A model generated the notes under the pieces. The model had not been told where the DNA came from, did not search any database, and was given only the letters and a program-made list of their open reading frames with translations. Below are positions 35,338-47,909 of a DNA stretch of 64,000 bases, one piece after another. Numbering within the stretch: position 1 is the stretch's first letter; every line of letters starts with the position of its first letter. Position numbers and translations under genes: made by a program. The stretch comes from Megalobrama amblycephala (taxonomy: Eukaryota; Chordata; Actinopteri; Cypriniformes; Xenocyprididae). The DNA lies in NCBI RefSeq assembly GCF_018812025.1, contig NC_063061.1, forward strand, positions 36,014,366-36,078,365, written 5' to 3'.

Positions 35338-36207
35338 ATGTCATCACAAAATCATCTACTCACTAGTTCACTTTCACAGCCTTGTTGTGTTTATAATCAT
35401 GCTCTTGCAAACTATTCTAACTCAGACTTTCAGGGGTTTTTTGTGTTAAATAAAGACTGAAAGAGTTATCGAAAGCTTTGTGGTGTGACGCTGAAGTCAT
35501 GGACTGTAATGTAGTTAATTTGCAGGTTAGCTTTTTATTTCTGCCGATTGCATCAAGGCTTCAAAATCCAAGTTGGTCATTGTCATTTGTGAAAATTATC
35601 TTGATGGACAAAACGTGCAAATATCATAAACTTTTGTTGATCACATAGCTTATTTTTTGTGATAATTCAAAAGTCTGGAAAAATCCTATTGTTTTTTTGT
35701 CGAGGGAACCAATGTGATGCGAACGTCTATGTCACTTCCTGTAAAAAAATAGAATTTTTGAATATTTAGAATTTTTGAATGAGGTTTAGAGTTAAGCCGG
35801 GGACACACCTAACGATTAGCTGAAACATTCTAAGACTGAACTGAACACATATACCAATTGTTTCTTGCGACTGAAGCCGATTTAAATACTTACACATGGA
35901 ATTTGAACACCGACTGTAATCGCAGACTGAACACAACTGGCTCTGACTGGACGCGTTTGAACGCGATCAGTCATAAGTATCAATTTACATTCATAATCAT
36001 GTGTGCGCGGCATTAGTAGTTATGTTGTGTATTTCTATTTAGCTTTAATTTATATTTATTTCAGTTTTAGTTTCAGTAATGTTAGTAAACTTATTTTAGT
36101 TATAGTTATTTTAGTATAGTTAACAATAACTTTGAGAATGAGATGGACACTGGCCTTCTGTTCTGTGGTATAAAAAGAGAAACTGACCACTGCAATTCTG
36201 GTGTTAA
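35338..36207. other. intergenic, no gene seen
   Basis: AT-rich. 35795-35990 (CCGGGGACACACC) resembles an interspersed cyprinid repeat. Confidence 0.4.
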
Positions 36208-36215
36208 AGGGACAG

Positions 36216-36268
<53 letters not shown>

Positions 36269-36300
36269 ACGCACAAAATGAAAATTCTGTCATGTTTTAG
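36208..36300. repeat. CA microsatellite expanded within an Angel-like MITE end
   Basis: TTAA at 36204-36207 is followed by AGGGACAGTTCAC, then CA repeats to about 36271, then AAAATGAAAATTCTGTCATG. The outer pieces are the two parts of a typical AGGGACAGTTCACCC...AAAATGAAAATTCTGTCAT MITE terminus, so the CA array lies in the middle of it. Confidence 0.8.
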
Positions 36301-36884
36301 TGAATCCATTTGTTTGGATGGTTCTTTTCTATTAACCTAGTAACAAAAAAAAAAAAAAACATTTTTAAATTTTGTTCATTTATTAATGTATTATTCTTTT
36401 TTTTAATGTGTTATTTTTATGTGTAGAGAAATATTTAGTTAAGTACTGCTGTTTTACTGCTACTCCTTTGAGATTTTCAACAAATAACTAATACATTTCA
36501 TCATGTTCCTGAAGTTTATGATGTTGTTTTGTTCTTTCTTGGAGTTTGGCAGGCTACGGTCACTATATGCTTTCATTGTGAGCTGTGAACATCCTGCTGA
36601 AAGACAGTGAGCATGAGTAAACGATGGCAGAATTAATAGTTTCTCCTTATCTTAACTTTTTTATTTAAACTCTCAATTATAGATGATATGATAATGAGTG
36701 GGAAAAAATCCAGAATAATCATTTCTGTCTGGCTCCTTTATACACACACACACTCATGCTGTGTGAATGTGATGCGGGCAGGAGCGCGACCGCATGAATT
36801 GACATGCTGTGAATAACAGCTTCCTGTCTCCTGGAAACAGTGGCGGTGAGCGCTGTCAGCATGCCGCTGTTCACATTTCCCACT

Positions 36885-36943
<59 letters not shown>

Positions 36944-38325
36944 CTGTCTGACATACTGAGATGAGGAAACAGCATCAGCCTTCAACATCACTTTAACTTA
37001 AACTGTCTCGAAGTTTTTTTTTATCCTTTCAAAATGCAGCTCATCACCTATTTACAGGAACAGTACATCACAATATATACTGTAAACTGACTATTTTTTC
37101 TCTTACATATTTTTACTATGTGAAAAGATATCAGCATGCAAAAATTTCAAGCAGTATTTCACTGTAATGTTGCCATATGACCTCATCATGATGCATGTTC
37201 AAATCAGCAAGTGGCTTCGAGTTATTTTCTCGGATTTAAATATTCAAATATTTAATATTTTTATTTTTTTAGTTTATATTAAAATAAATTATTATTTATT
37301 TCATATCAGCAAAATTAAGACAAAAGCACGCACATCACGGGCAAAAATATGCTCAAAGAAATATAAACTTATTTTTGGAGCTTTGGTGTGCTGACATTTT
37401 TCTGTTTTTTTTTTTTGTTTTTTTTATTGATTTGATATAAAACACATTTTAAATATAGAAGTATTATTATTTTATTATTATTTTTAATTTATTATTTTAT
37501 TTATTATAATTGTTTACTTGTTAAATCTCATTATAAATTGAAGCCACTTTCTGAATTAAACATAAATCAATAAAACAACTTTATTTTATAATTATTTTGT
37601 TATAATAATAATCACAATAATTATTACTGTTTAAATTATTATTATAGAATAAAATAAAAATGCTTCAAATATTTTTATTTTATTGTCATTTTATTTTATA
37701 TTAATTTAATAAATAACATACTTCAATTATTTAAATCTGAGATTAAAAATTGAAGCCACTTGCTTAATTAAATCTCTATGAAATGTTTAATTTTTTTGCA
37801 TAATTTGTTATAAAAGTATGTTTAAAATGTCTGAACTTTAATCAGAAATACTTCTAGCTCTTGCATCACATGGAAATGAGAGGCTGATTTGATCGCATTG
37901 CATTGTGGGATACAGTCTGTGTTCCAAAACATTCTTCATAAAACAAACATTTCCTGCTCTGAAATCTGATTGGATAAGCGGCATTTGGATCTGTCTGCAT
38001 ATTTTGTGGAGTATGCTCCTGGCTCACAGCAGATTGTTCAGTGTGTGTGTGTGTGTGTGTGTGTTTAATTGTGAATGAAGGCTGACTGGAGCCAGAACCT
38101 CCTCTCTGTCTCTCCCACCCACCAGCACTGGAGCCCGGGCACCAAGGACAAGCGTCTGCCACAATACACTATTGAGAATGTGAGACACAAACAGGCTCAG
38201 GACTGACGCCGTCACTGCTTGAACAGACAGACAGACGTAGAAAACGACCGTTTACATGAGCAGATATTTCATTTCTCCGTCCACTTACCCACAGCATTCC
38301 TTTGTGTGGTCACTATTATCATCAC

Positions 38326-38326
<1 letters not shown>
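36301..38326. other. intergenic, no gene seen
   Basis: This contains TG arrays at 36887-36942 and 38040-38064 and very AT-rich sequence at 37240-37810. Short open frames are not recognisable. Confidence 0.45.
36887..36942. repeat. TG microsatellite
   Basis: An uninterrupted TG array. Confidence 0.95.

Positions 38327-38370
<44 letters not shown>
38327..38370. repeat. CT microsatellite
   Basis: A pure CT array followed by TTTTCAG. No exon was recognised after it. Confidence 0.95.
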
Positions 38371-38373
<3 letters not shown>

Positions 38374-38763
38374 CAGCTGCCATACATTGTTGTATTTCTT
38401 CAGGATCAGTTCTGGTCATATAAACCTCCTCTATTTCTGTACTTTTGTGTCTGATGGTGTGAATGTGTAAATTGTCATTTGGTGGTGGTTAGACAGACTC
38501 CTGTCTGGAATACTGATTGGTTAATCACAACATTCTGTGCTAAAAATAATCATTTTAAATATTTAAAATCATTTTAAACAAGTATTATAATAATTCAAAT
38601 AATTAAACAATTCAAATAATGAAATGATCAATATTTGTGACTAATAAATACAAAGCTCTGTCATGAAACTCTGGATGGTGCAGGATAAGTCCTTAACTCA
38701 CATCATTCTATGTAAGGCACAGCTGATTGGTTCCTGCTGTATCAGTAGCCAATGAGCTTGTTG

Positions 38764-39909
38764 CAATAACAACAACAGCAGCAGTAGCAGCAATAACAGC
38801 ACCAGCAGTAGCAATAACAGCAGCAGCAGCAGCAATAACAGCAGCAGCAATAACAGCACCAGCAGCAGCAGAAATAATAGCACCAGCAACAGCAGCAATA
38901 ACAGCAGCAGCAGCAATAACAGCAGCAGCAGCAATAATAGCACCAGCAACAGCAGCAATAACAGCACCAGCAGCAGCAATAATAGCACCAGCAGCAATAA
39001 CAGCACCATCAGCAGCAATGACGGCAGCAGCAGCAACAATAACCAACAGCAGCAGCAATAACAGCACCAGCAGCAGCAATAATAGCACCAGCAACAGCAG
39101 CAATAACAACACCAGAAATAACGGCGGCAGCAGCAGCAATATTGGCAGAAGCAGCAATAACAGCAGAAGCAGCAGCAGCAATAATAGCATCAGCAACAAC
39201 AGCAATAACAGCAGCAGCAGCAGCAATAACAGCACCAGCAACAGCAATAACGGCAGCAGCAGCAATAACGGCAGAAGCAGCAATAACAGCACCAGCAGCA
39301 ACAATAACCAACAGCAGCAGTAATAACAGCAACAATAACCAACAGCAGCGGCAATAACAGCACCAGCAGCAGCAATAACGGTAGCAGAAGAAATAACAGC
39401 ACCAGCAGCAACAATAACCAACAGCAGCAGCAATAACAGCAACAATAACCAACAGCAGCGGCAATAACGGCAGAAGCAGCAATAACAGCACAAGCAGCAA
39501 TAACAGCACCAGCAGCAGCAATAACCGCAGCAGCAGAAATAACAGCACCAGCAGCAACAATAACCAACAGCAGAAGCAATAACGGCAGAAGCAGCAATAA
39601 CAGCATCAGCAGCAGCAATAACAGCAGCAGCAGCAGCAATAACAGCAGCAGCAGCAGCAGCAGCAATAACAGCAGCAGCAGAAATAACAGCACCAGCAGC
39701 AGCAATAACCAACAGCAGCAGCAATAACGGCAGAAGCAGCAAAAACAGCATCAGAAGCAGCAATAACAGCAGCAGCAGCAGCAATAACAGCAGCAGCACC
39801 AGCAGCAGCAATAACCGCAGCAGCAGAAATAACAGCACCAGCAGCAACAATAACCAACAGCAGAAGCAATAACGGCAGAAGCAGCAATAACAGCATCAGC
39901 AGCAGCAAT

Positions 39910-39947
<38 letters not shown>

Positions 39948-40269
39948 TAACAGCAGCAGCAGAAATAACAGCACCAGCAGCAGCAATAACCAACAGCAGC
40001 AGCAATAACGGCAGAAGCAGCAATAACAGCATCAGCAGCAGCAATAACAGCAGCAGCAGCAGCAATAACAGCAGCAGCAGCAGCAATAACAGCAGCAGCA
40101 GCAGCAGCAGCAATAACAGCAGCAGCAGAAATAACAGCACCAGCAGCAGCAATAACCAACAGCAGCAGCAATAACGGCAGAAGCAGCAAAAACAGCACCA
40201 GCAGCAGCAATAACAGCACCAGCAACAATAACCAACAGCAGCAGCAATAACCAGCAGCAGCAGCAGCAT
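38764..40269. repeat. GCA/GCAATAACA minisatellite, about 1.5 kb
   Basis: Built from CAG triplets broken by AATAAC, ACC, AACGG and ATC, giving units such as AGCAGCAATAACAGCACC. A higher-order repeat is visible: about 130 bp from 39505 recurs at 39795 (offset 290). A pure CAG run lies at about 39911-39946. Frames of up to 380 codons on the - strand (Leu-rich or Val-Ile-Ala-rich) and 198 on the + strand reflect composition only. Confidence 0.95.
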
Positions 40270-40460
40270 AGCGTATCTATTACGCCAAGACCAAACATAT
40301 CAACAATGTCATATCCATTACCATGCCAAACACTCAGAAATATAATCATTTATTAAACATTAGTATTTTAGCAAAAGTGAGTTTGGTGATTTTACTGTCA
40401 ATAAGGATTAGCATAGTAAAATGGATTGATTTTTCCAGTCAAATTTACACCATTTTTTAA

Positions 40461-40683
40461 AGGTGCAGTAAGCGATTTCTGAGAAACGCTATTGATATTT
40501 GAAATCATCAAAACAAACATGACCCACCCAACCCAAAAGGGTCACAAACATGCTATGCCACACAGGCACCTCCCCCATCATGAATGTATACGCCCCTTAC
40601 TGATAATTGGCTACAAGTGTGTTTTGGTGCTTGGAGTCCGATCCGCTTTAAACAGTATTTCTCAGAAATCACTTACTGCACCT
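40461..40683. mobile_element. TTAA-flanked MITE, 223 bp
   Basis: TTAA is at 40457-40460 and 40684-40687. The inverted ends are AGGTGCAGTAAGCGATTTCT and its near-complement, AGAAATCACTTACTGCACCT. Confidence 0.9.
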
Positions 40684-40687
40684 TTAA

Positions 40688-41159
40688 ATAAAGTTTCCAA
40701 GTGAAAAGGTCATTATGATGAAATAGATCACTGACAGCCTGAGTACAGTACACAATGCTTGTGATCATGCTATTGATTAGATGATTATGATTACTGTGTT
40801 AATTAACTGATGTGTTTTGGCTCAATTCAGACACTCATTAGACTGTGTTTGATTGACAGCAGGCGTCACTGATATGACGTTAGATGTAATTGGTATGATA
40901 ATTCATCTCTCTCTCTCTCTCTCTCTCTCTCCATCTGCTAAACGCAGCTCATCTGCATTGTATCCTGCAGTCAAGTGTTCTCTTCCCCATCGCTGAGGGT
41001 CAGGGGTCACCCGGGTCGAGCGAATCTGCCCCGCCACGTGAGCCAGACAAAGACGCATTCATCATGGCGCGCTGACACACACACCCACCCACCTAATCTC
41101 TTGCTCTCCTCTTTTGACATGCACATCCTTGTTCTCGTTTATACAGTCTTTCCATCATG

Positions 41160-41194
<35 letters not shown>

Positions 41195-41277
41195 ACTGAT
41201 ATTCTGGCTGACATTGCTGGCATGGGCAAAGTCTTCCACTCTCATCTCTGGCAGAACAATCTTTTCAGTCCCCTACA

Positions 41278-41347
<70 letters not shown>

Positions 41348-42932
41348 TCCTAAAATTCCTTGCATTTGTTAAATGCTTTCAGTAGCCTGTGCCAGTAGAA
41401 TCTTGCACAATGTATTCTGATTATTGTGGCCCAAAATGACTCAATTTGTCAAATCATTTTTATTTAATTATATAGCGCTGTATCAAACACAGATTGTTTA
41501 GAATAATTTAGGAAAATAACAGTGTCAATGTTGCAAAATTTAGCAATTTCAGTTAAACCCAGATCTACTGAAGACAATAATGTTGTTTTTCAGCTCGACA
41601 GCCACTGTTGATTCAATTCAGTTCAATAACTGTGTCACTGTTGCAATATAAATCAATTATGAAACGAATTCAATTAAACTTTTAAAGCAACACTTAGTAT
41701 AGTAATTAATAGTCAGTAGTGTCATTATTCAGCTCAATTCAGTTCAACTAAAGGTGTCAGTGTAGTCAAAACAATTATATTGCTAATATTATATTAAAAA
41801 TTCTAAATATTATATTAATATTTTAATATTATATAATTTTGTTATATAGGCTACATATTTTTATTTATATTATTATTAATATTATATAAAAAGAAATATT
41901 CCTTAATATTGTATTTAAAAGACAATGAAAGAAAATAATTGTCTTTTAAACCCAGTTTTAAATTTGTGGCAGCGTTTATCAAAAACTACAATACCATATA
42001 TTTTTTTAAAAATTCTTATAATAATATAGTTCCAGGCAACATTTTAATATATGATGTGCACTTTTATGATCATTTTATTCTGATTTCAGACAAATCCAAA
42101 TCTGTCCTCATTGACTGTCATTGTACTGAAAAGTGCAGCATGAACATCTTTTTTGTTCCACAGAAGAAAGAAAATGAGTTTGGAGTGACATGAGGGTGAG
42201 TTTTCATTTTCATCTCTTTAGAGTGACATATGTGTTGCTTGACATGAATTTATTGCGAAATGTCTTTTCTAGTCATTGTTCACTAAAATCATTTTGAAAC
42301 GTTTGCCTGAGTCAGGTCATATAAAATCACACCTCACATCAGAAAAGCACGAAAGGATTTTGTCTTATTTTCTCACCTTGCGCAGTGTATACATGAACCG
42401 CTGTGCAGTTCACAGATTGAATTTATCTGCCTCTCGCCTGCTGAACGGCTTGTGAAGGCCAAACTAAATAAGAAAGTGTGAAATCTTGAACACACAGTAT
42501 AGCAGTATTAGTGAGAACTGATGTTTGAGAGCTCTGAAGCACACGTAAACTCAAGAGTGCAAGTTTGCATTGAAATAACCTGAAATAACCATGTAATACT
42601 GAACTAAAAATATAATTTCTGTAGCAAATAGGGTCAAAAGGCCTTGCTGTAAAGCAGTTTAGATAGAGCTCTTAAAGGCACAGCAGCAAAAAAAAAAGTA
42701 TTTCTAAAGATCAAAGTGGTCCTGAAAAACAACCTCAAAGAATAAAAACATTATAAAATATGTGAGATATATGACCCATTTAACCAGTACATAAATGATT
42801 TTCTAAAGAACTAGAGGATAAAATGTTCCATGTGGAACTTAAAAGGTTCTTCTATGACATCAGACTGTAAAAGGCTTTTTGGTTCTAAATAGAATGTTTA
42901 TTTTTAAGAATGAATGTGAACATTCATTAGCA
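40688..42932. other. intergenic with CT and TG arrays, no gene seen
   Basis: CT runs lie at 40906-40931 and 41158-41194, and a TG array with AG tail at 41282-41347. 41440-41960 is AT-rich. 42150-42200 resembles an Angel-like MITE end (GTGACATGAGGGTGAG). 42820-42910 holds a fragment of the AAAGGTTCT family. Confidence 0.45.
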
Positions 42933-43393
42933 TCCCAGTTAACAAAATATGTTCTAAGAAAGTTTTTCTAACATACTCTTTAAGTTATGAAAAGTTATGT
43001 TCTCTGAACATTCAAAACGTCCAGTTTTTTAAATGTTTTTTATTTAGTTATGTGAATGTTAATGGAACATTCCATTTTATCATTTTGCAACATTTATGGG
43101 AACGTTACTTTTGAATGTTCTCTGAACATTCTGAATCAAGTAACATTTCAAAAATGTTAGATGACTGCCCAACTAAAACATTTCAGAAGTAAAACGTTCC
43201 ATGAATGGTGTACAAATAACATTCTGACAATAAAGTGATTTGATTTGTTTTTTGCCAGCGTTTTGAGAACATTATTAGAACACTCTGAACGAACATATTA
43301 TTAACATTACTGGAAGAATGTTTGATCATAACTTTGAGAGAACCTTGCCACAATGTTAGCTAAAGTTCTGAGAATGTTCCTTGTTACCTGGGA
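42933..43393. mobile_element. MITE with TCCCAG ends and iterated GAACATTC motifs
   Basis: The ends TCCCAGTTAACAAAATATGT and TTCCTTGTTACCTGGGA are imperfectly inverted. The interior repeats GAACATTC, GGAACATT and AACGTT on both strands about every 30-60 bp. Confidence 0.65.
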
Positions 43394-44179
43394 TCTCATA
43401 TAGATGAATGGTTAAGTGTGGGATCTTTTAGATGTTCAAATTATTTTCAGCTTAATATGCAGGGACCACTATAAATACACCTAAAAGCGTAACATTCATT
43501 GATCTGTTTGTTTCAGGATCCAACCAGCTCATCACAGTAACAGTGACTCAACCAATGGTGTGAGTTTGGGGGCGGGGCTATCTGTTTGACCGACCAATGA
43601 CAGGAGGTGTGATCCTTAAGTGATGTAAAGATTACACACTTCAACTTTACAGCAAAGACATTAAAGGTAAATGTATGTGTGAGTTTCCCTCTGTCTTCTA
43701 CTCTGGTTTTAGATTTTATTAGTAAGAGAGAGAGAGAGAGAGAGATTCCAGAAAGACCACCCCACTGCCTGGTTTGAGGGGGTCTGTGGTCTCATTCCTC
43801 ATTTCCTTCTGTTCCAACGTCTCTCTCACACACACTCACACCACTGCTGTGAAGTGTTTCTAACTGTGAAGCATCAGTAGCTAATGTTATGTTGGCCGTC
43901 ACCATGGCAGCGTAATATTCATCAAACCAGGAGCGCCAGTGAGCTGCAGCACCCCGAAAACTTCAATCACACTAATAAATATATGAATATAACTGTATTA
44001 AATCAAATGTCATTTATTGTAATGTAATATAGCACTAACATACTTTTCAAACAAAACATTTGACCATAAGATGTTTGCTCCGTTAACTAATATGATGTTT
44101 GTGCTGCCATTTTTCCTACAAAACAATGTCATTTCCTGGTGGATGGTGAATAATCTTACTTACCGCAACAAAAAGTTAC
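43394..44179. other. intergenic, no gene seen
   Basis: Contains an AG run at 43723-43745. Nothing else is recognisable. Confidence 0.4.
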
Positions 44180-45915
44180 TTACCCCAAACTTTTGGTTTT
44201 GCCTTAAGTCGTAGAGTCTTGAAGCTTTGAAGGATGGTAGTGCCCATCCCATCTACAACATCACCAAAATTTGCTCGTCGCAAATGGCCTGATGGTGGCG
44301 CTACAGCTATCAAAAGTACGGAATTTTGGATATTTTGAAAAACATACTTTTTGCGAACTAGCCTTAGGTTTCTCATCCAATCGGAACCAAAATAGAGCTG
44401 CAAGATTCTCAAGAGTCTGATTGTCAATAATCATAGAAAAAAAATCGAAATTTCTATTCACGTCCATGACTGGATGCCAAAACACTTGAAGTGGGCGTGG
44501 CCACTTTTACTAAAATATAACTCTTGAACAGAATGAGATGATCAAATTTGATACACCTATGCATGGGGTCAGTCTGTGGTCACATGAAAAAGCATGTGGC
44601 GACTGCCCACTAGGTGGCGCTATGAAATTAAAAAGACACAAAAATGGCTATAACGATGCAACCGCTAGTCCATTTGACTAGAAAACTGGCATGTAGTGTT
44701 TTTGTCCAAAGTGACGTCATGGTCTATGAGGACCTTCACGTATCTTGAAAAACATGGCCGCCATCGGCCAATGAAGTTTGAGCAGCTATCAGACAAGGTT
44801 AATAGAGGCCAATCAGAACGAAACTCACTGGGCCTGTTTGACTCATGGCCTGTGAGAAATCTGAAAGAAATCAGCCACCGCAGGGCGCCATGTTTTCAGA
44901 TGCGTAAATGATAATCATAAGATATTCATACCATGTGACAGAACTCCTCATTCTGAACAACTCTGCCTCTGGGACCACTGCTGTCAATCGAAACGTTCGT
45001 TAAAGGTGCAGTGTGTACATTTTAGCCGCAGCTAGCGGTGAGGTTGCGAACTGCAACCAGCGCCTCAGCACCGTGCTCACCCCTCCCTTTCAAAGCACTT
45101 TTAGAGAAGCTACGGTGGCCGACACAAAGACAAAGATGTCGTTGTCTGAGACAGCAGATAGCCAGGCAAGCAATGAGGTTTCTTCTCATTTCTAACAAAG
45201 AACAGTCTCTGCTTTTAATAAACCAGACGACTACTACTACTACTTGATGCAAGAGGCCTCTAAAAACACCAACGAACATAGAGACAAAACACGCTCTGCA
45301 GTTTGTCCGTTTAGGCTTACGAACATGCCAGCACAAAATGACAACTTGACATGTAAGGGCACTCGTGGCTTATTCTAAGGTAATAAAAACATTATGTAAG
45401 GTCTTTATACACCACTGAAAACATAGTTATGTATATTACATTGCATTTCTGTCAATAGATCCTCCTACATTTTACACATTGCACCTTTAAATATTGGAGA
45501 TTATTTGAAAAACCTACTTTCACAAACTAGTTTTTCACTCAACCTCAAAAAAACCATTGCAGCACAGTTCTCTGGACTCTTTAGTCTAGGTCAATACAAT
45601 AAAAAATGCTGAAATTTGGTCATTTAGAAAATCCAAAGGCCTATCATTCCTGAAGGAAAACATTAGGTGAGCATATGCGAGATATGATTCTAAAGAAGCA
45701 TACAGACTTTTATGGAGATCATCATCAGGCCACTATAACACTTAAAAAGCTTTAAAATGCTTTTCCTTAGAAATGACCTGTATTGGTCGTCTTTTTCCAT
45801 CTCTGATCTACATGGTTACAGGCTTGCTAAATAAAACATAATACCTTTTTATGCATGTGCTTAAAGGCCTTAAAGCACTTGAACACTATTAATTGCTGCT
45901 CACAGCTATATTTTT
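44180..45915. mobile_element. relative of the 16-kb GGGCCC element, carrying a MITE
   Basis: It shares style and motifs with 16269-18000: GGTGGCGCTA stretches, GAAGTGGGCGTGG and the end GCTGCTCACAGCTATATTTT against GCTGCTCGCAGCTATATTTA. It is interrupted by the TTAA MITE at 45004-45486. Its left boundary is uncertain. Confidence 0.45.
45004..45486. mobile_element. TTAA-flanked MITE, 483 bp
   Basis: TTAA lies at 45000-45003 and 45487-45490. The ends AGGTGCAGTGTGTACATTTT and AAATTTTACACATTGCACCT-like sequence are inverted. The inside contains gene-like GC-rich sequence, but no known protein. Confidence 0.88.
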
Positions 45916-46514
45916 AATATTATATTTATATTATAATATTAGTAAACAATGAAGAAACACCTGAAATATTAAAATCACTGCATAACATGAGTGGCCCCAT
46001 CAAGAGTAATGAAAACCACTGAGAAATTACAGTGTATAAACAATTACTCTAGACCAGAGAGAGAGAGAGAGAGCAGGGCTTTGATTAGAGCTTCGTTATT
46101 CGTCTGATCCGCCTCACTCATTCCTTTGCTCTTTTCATCTCTCTGGCCTTTCTTTATGTTCTTCATTCCTTTCCTGATCTCTTTCTCTCTCTCTTCATCC
46201 TGTTCTCCATACATTCCCCTTTACCACACTCTGCATTTGTCTTGTGTTTCTTTCTGCTAAATGGCATCTGGCATGTCAAATTATTACCAGCAGTTTAGCG
46301 ACGGAGCAAACCTTCAGCTGAACACACACAAACCCATTCTGTGTGTGCATACTACATCTGCAACAAGCTATGTGACACAACAACACTAAAACAGTCCCAT
46401 GCTAATCCAGGGATATTGTCTACACTGCAAGCATTAACATAAAATAACATGACACCATTATGATCAACAGATCCCTGTGATGAATCATAATGAATGTCAT
46501 AATGTCTACTATTA
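45916..46514. other. intergenic, no gene seen
   Basis: An AG run lies at about 46051-46072 and CT-rich sequence at 46120-46200. No coding sequence is recognised. Confidence 0.4.
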
Positions 46515-46767
46515 CACTCTTAGGAAAAATGGTTCAAAACTTCAGCTTGTAATGATACAAACGGTCTTAATTGGCATTCTTAATAGATCCATCAACATTT
46601 TTCTATTCCACAAAAGGTTCTTTGTAATGGAAAGGGTTCTTTAGCTTATTAAAATGCTTTTCACACTAAAAAAACGCAGTGAGAACTGTTCATTGAAAGG
46701 TTCTTCACTGGCACAGAAATGGTTCTTCTGTGAAAACTCCTTTTTGGAACCTTTATTTTTAAGAGTG
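46515..46767. mobile_element. CACTCTTA MITE, TA-flanked (253 bp)
   Basis: TA is at 46513-46514 and 46768-46769. The inverted ends are CACTCTTAGGAAAAATGGTTC-like on the left and GAACCTTTATTTTTAAGAGTG-like on the right. TA targets fit Tc1/mariner-type mobilisation. Confidence 0.75.
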
Positions 46768-46817
46768 TAGCAGAAGATAAGTGCTAAAGTTCTAAATAGA
46801 ACCCTTTTTACAAAGCA

Positions 46818-47659
46818 TGTAAGGTAGTACAACTAGATCTCTTTTACTGAATCCAAAAGGTTTAAATTATATTTTGCTACATATAAATAAAGGTATTTTA
46901 AATATTTTGAAGTGTCATAAGGTCATTCTGTTTAACCAAAGGCCAATGCAGCCATTTAATTTGTGATTAAAATATCTTAAAATGTAATAAATGTATATAT
47001 TTTTTTATTCTGGAATGATTTTATAACATCATATATCAACATAGTGAAAAACGGTATTAAAATTATGTGTAGAAGTCGTTGTTTTTTTATGAGAAAGAAT
47101 GTCCGGAAAAATGAATTTCATTGATGTCATTCGGAGTAACCAATATAAAGGGATCATTTTGGATCAAGTCGTGCGCTCAATATCATGTGACAGGATGTGA
47201 CATCATTCAGACACCTGCAAAGGACCACATGATCGTGAAGCAAAGTAACTAACTCTCTCTTAACTAATTGAAAAATTAATGTTTTCACTTGATCATACAC
47301 ATGTCCCGAAACATCACGTCATTCGGTGCAACCGCTATAAAACATGGAAAATGTTATAATACTTTAAAAACTTGTACTAAATTCAAAATGTTTGATTGTC
47401 CTTTTGCTAGCTAGCTAGATATAAGCCTGTTAGCATTGTTTGAAAATATCGTCATTCGGTATAACCTAAAGAGTCATTTTGTAAAACCGAAATTTTGGAT
47501 AAACCAAATGACTTTTTGGGTAGCAAATTTTGTCCATCTTGTAAAAAATGGCAAAAGCAGCGTTAACTGATTATAAAAACCACATAATTTCATTCTTAAC
47601 ATGTTATAAAAATTAATTAATTTCTTTTACACTTTTAAAAAACCTTATTCATCAATGAC

Positions 47660-47663
<4 letters not shown>
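46818..47663. mobile_element. second copy of the ATTCGGT element, left end missing
   Basis: It follows 12224-13070 in the same orientation, from AGGTAGTACAACTAGATCTC through ATTCGGTATAACC to CATCAATGACCCA. The left terminus is absent and a TA microsatellite abuts the right end at 47661-47699. Confidence 0.82.

Positions 47664-47699
<36 letters not shown>
47661..47699. repeat. TA microsatellite between two transposon pieces
   Basis: A pure TA array between the element ending at 47663 and the hAT-type fragment starting at 47700. Confidence 0.95.
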
Positions 47700-47701
<2 letters not shown>

Positions 47702-47909
47702 GTCCAATTCTCACTGTTAACTATTAACTGCAACTTTTGCCTCAATTATTATTAGGGATTATATAAGATTAAGGGATGTAGAATATGGTCATGCAGAATG
47801 AGGTATTAATATGTGCTTTATAAGTACTAATATACAGCCAATGTCCTAGTAATATGCATGCTAATAATCAAATAGTGAGAATTGGATTCTAAATTAAAGT
47901 GTTACCAAA
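47700..47909. mobile_element. hAT-type MITE fragment with GTGTTACC right end
   Basis: GGGTCCAATTCTCACTGTTA on the left and TAGTGAGAATTGGATTCTAA on the right are inverted. The right end closes with AAAGTGTTACC, the same terminus as the 20657 element; the matching left GGTAACACTTT is missing. Confidence 0.7.

Noticed and set aside
38698..40349. Overlapping open frames up to 380 codons (Leu-rich, Val-Ile-Ala-rich or Ser-Asn-rich) on both strands
   Set aside because: All derive from the GCA/CAG minisatellite. There is no splice or start context and frames on both strands are equally open.
44176..45336. Frames of 60-104 codons on both strands at 44.2-45.3 kb
   Set aside because: They lie in the GGGCCC-type repeat and the TTAA MITE at 45004, which are non-coding in other copies.
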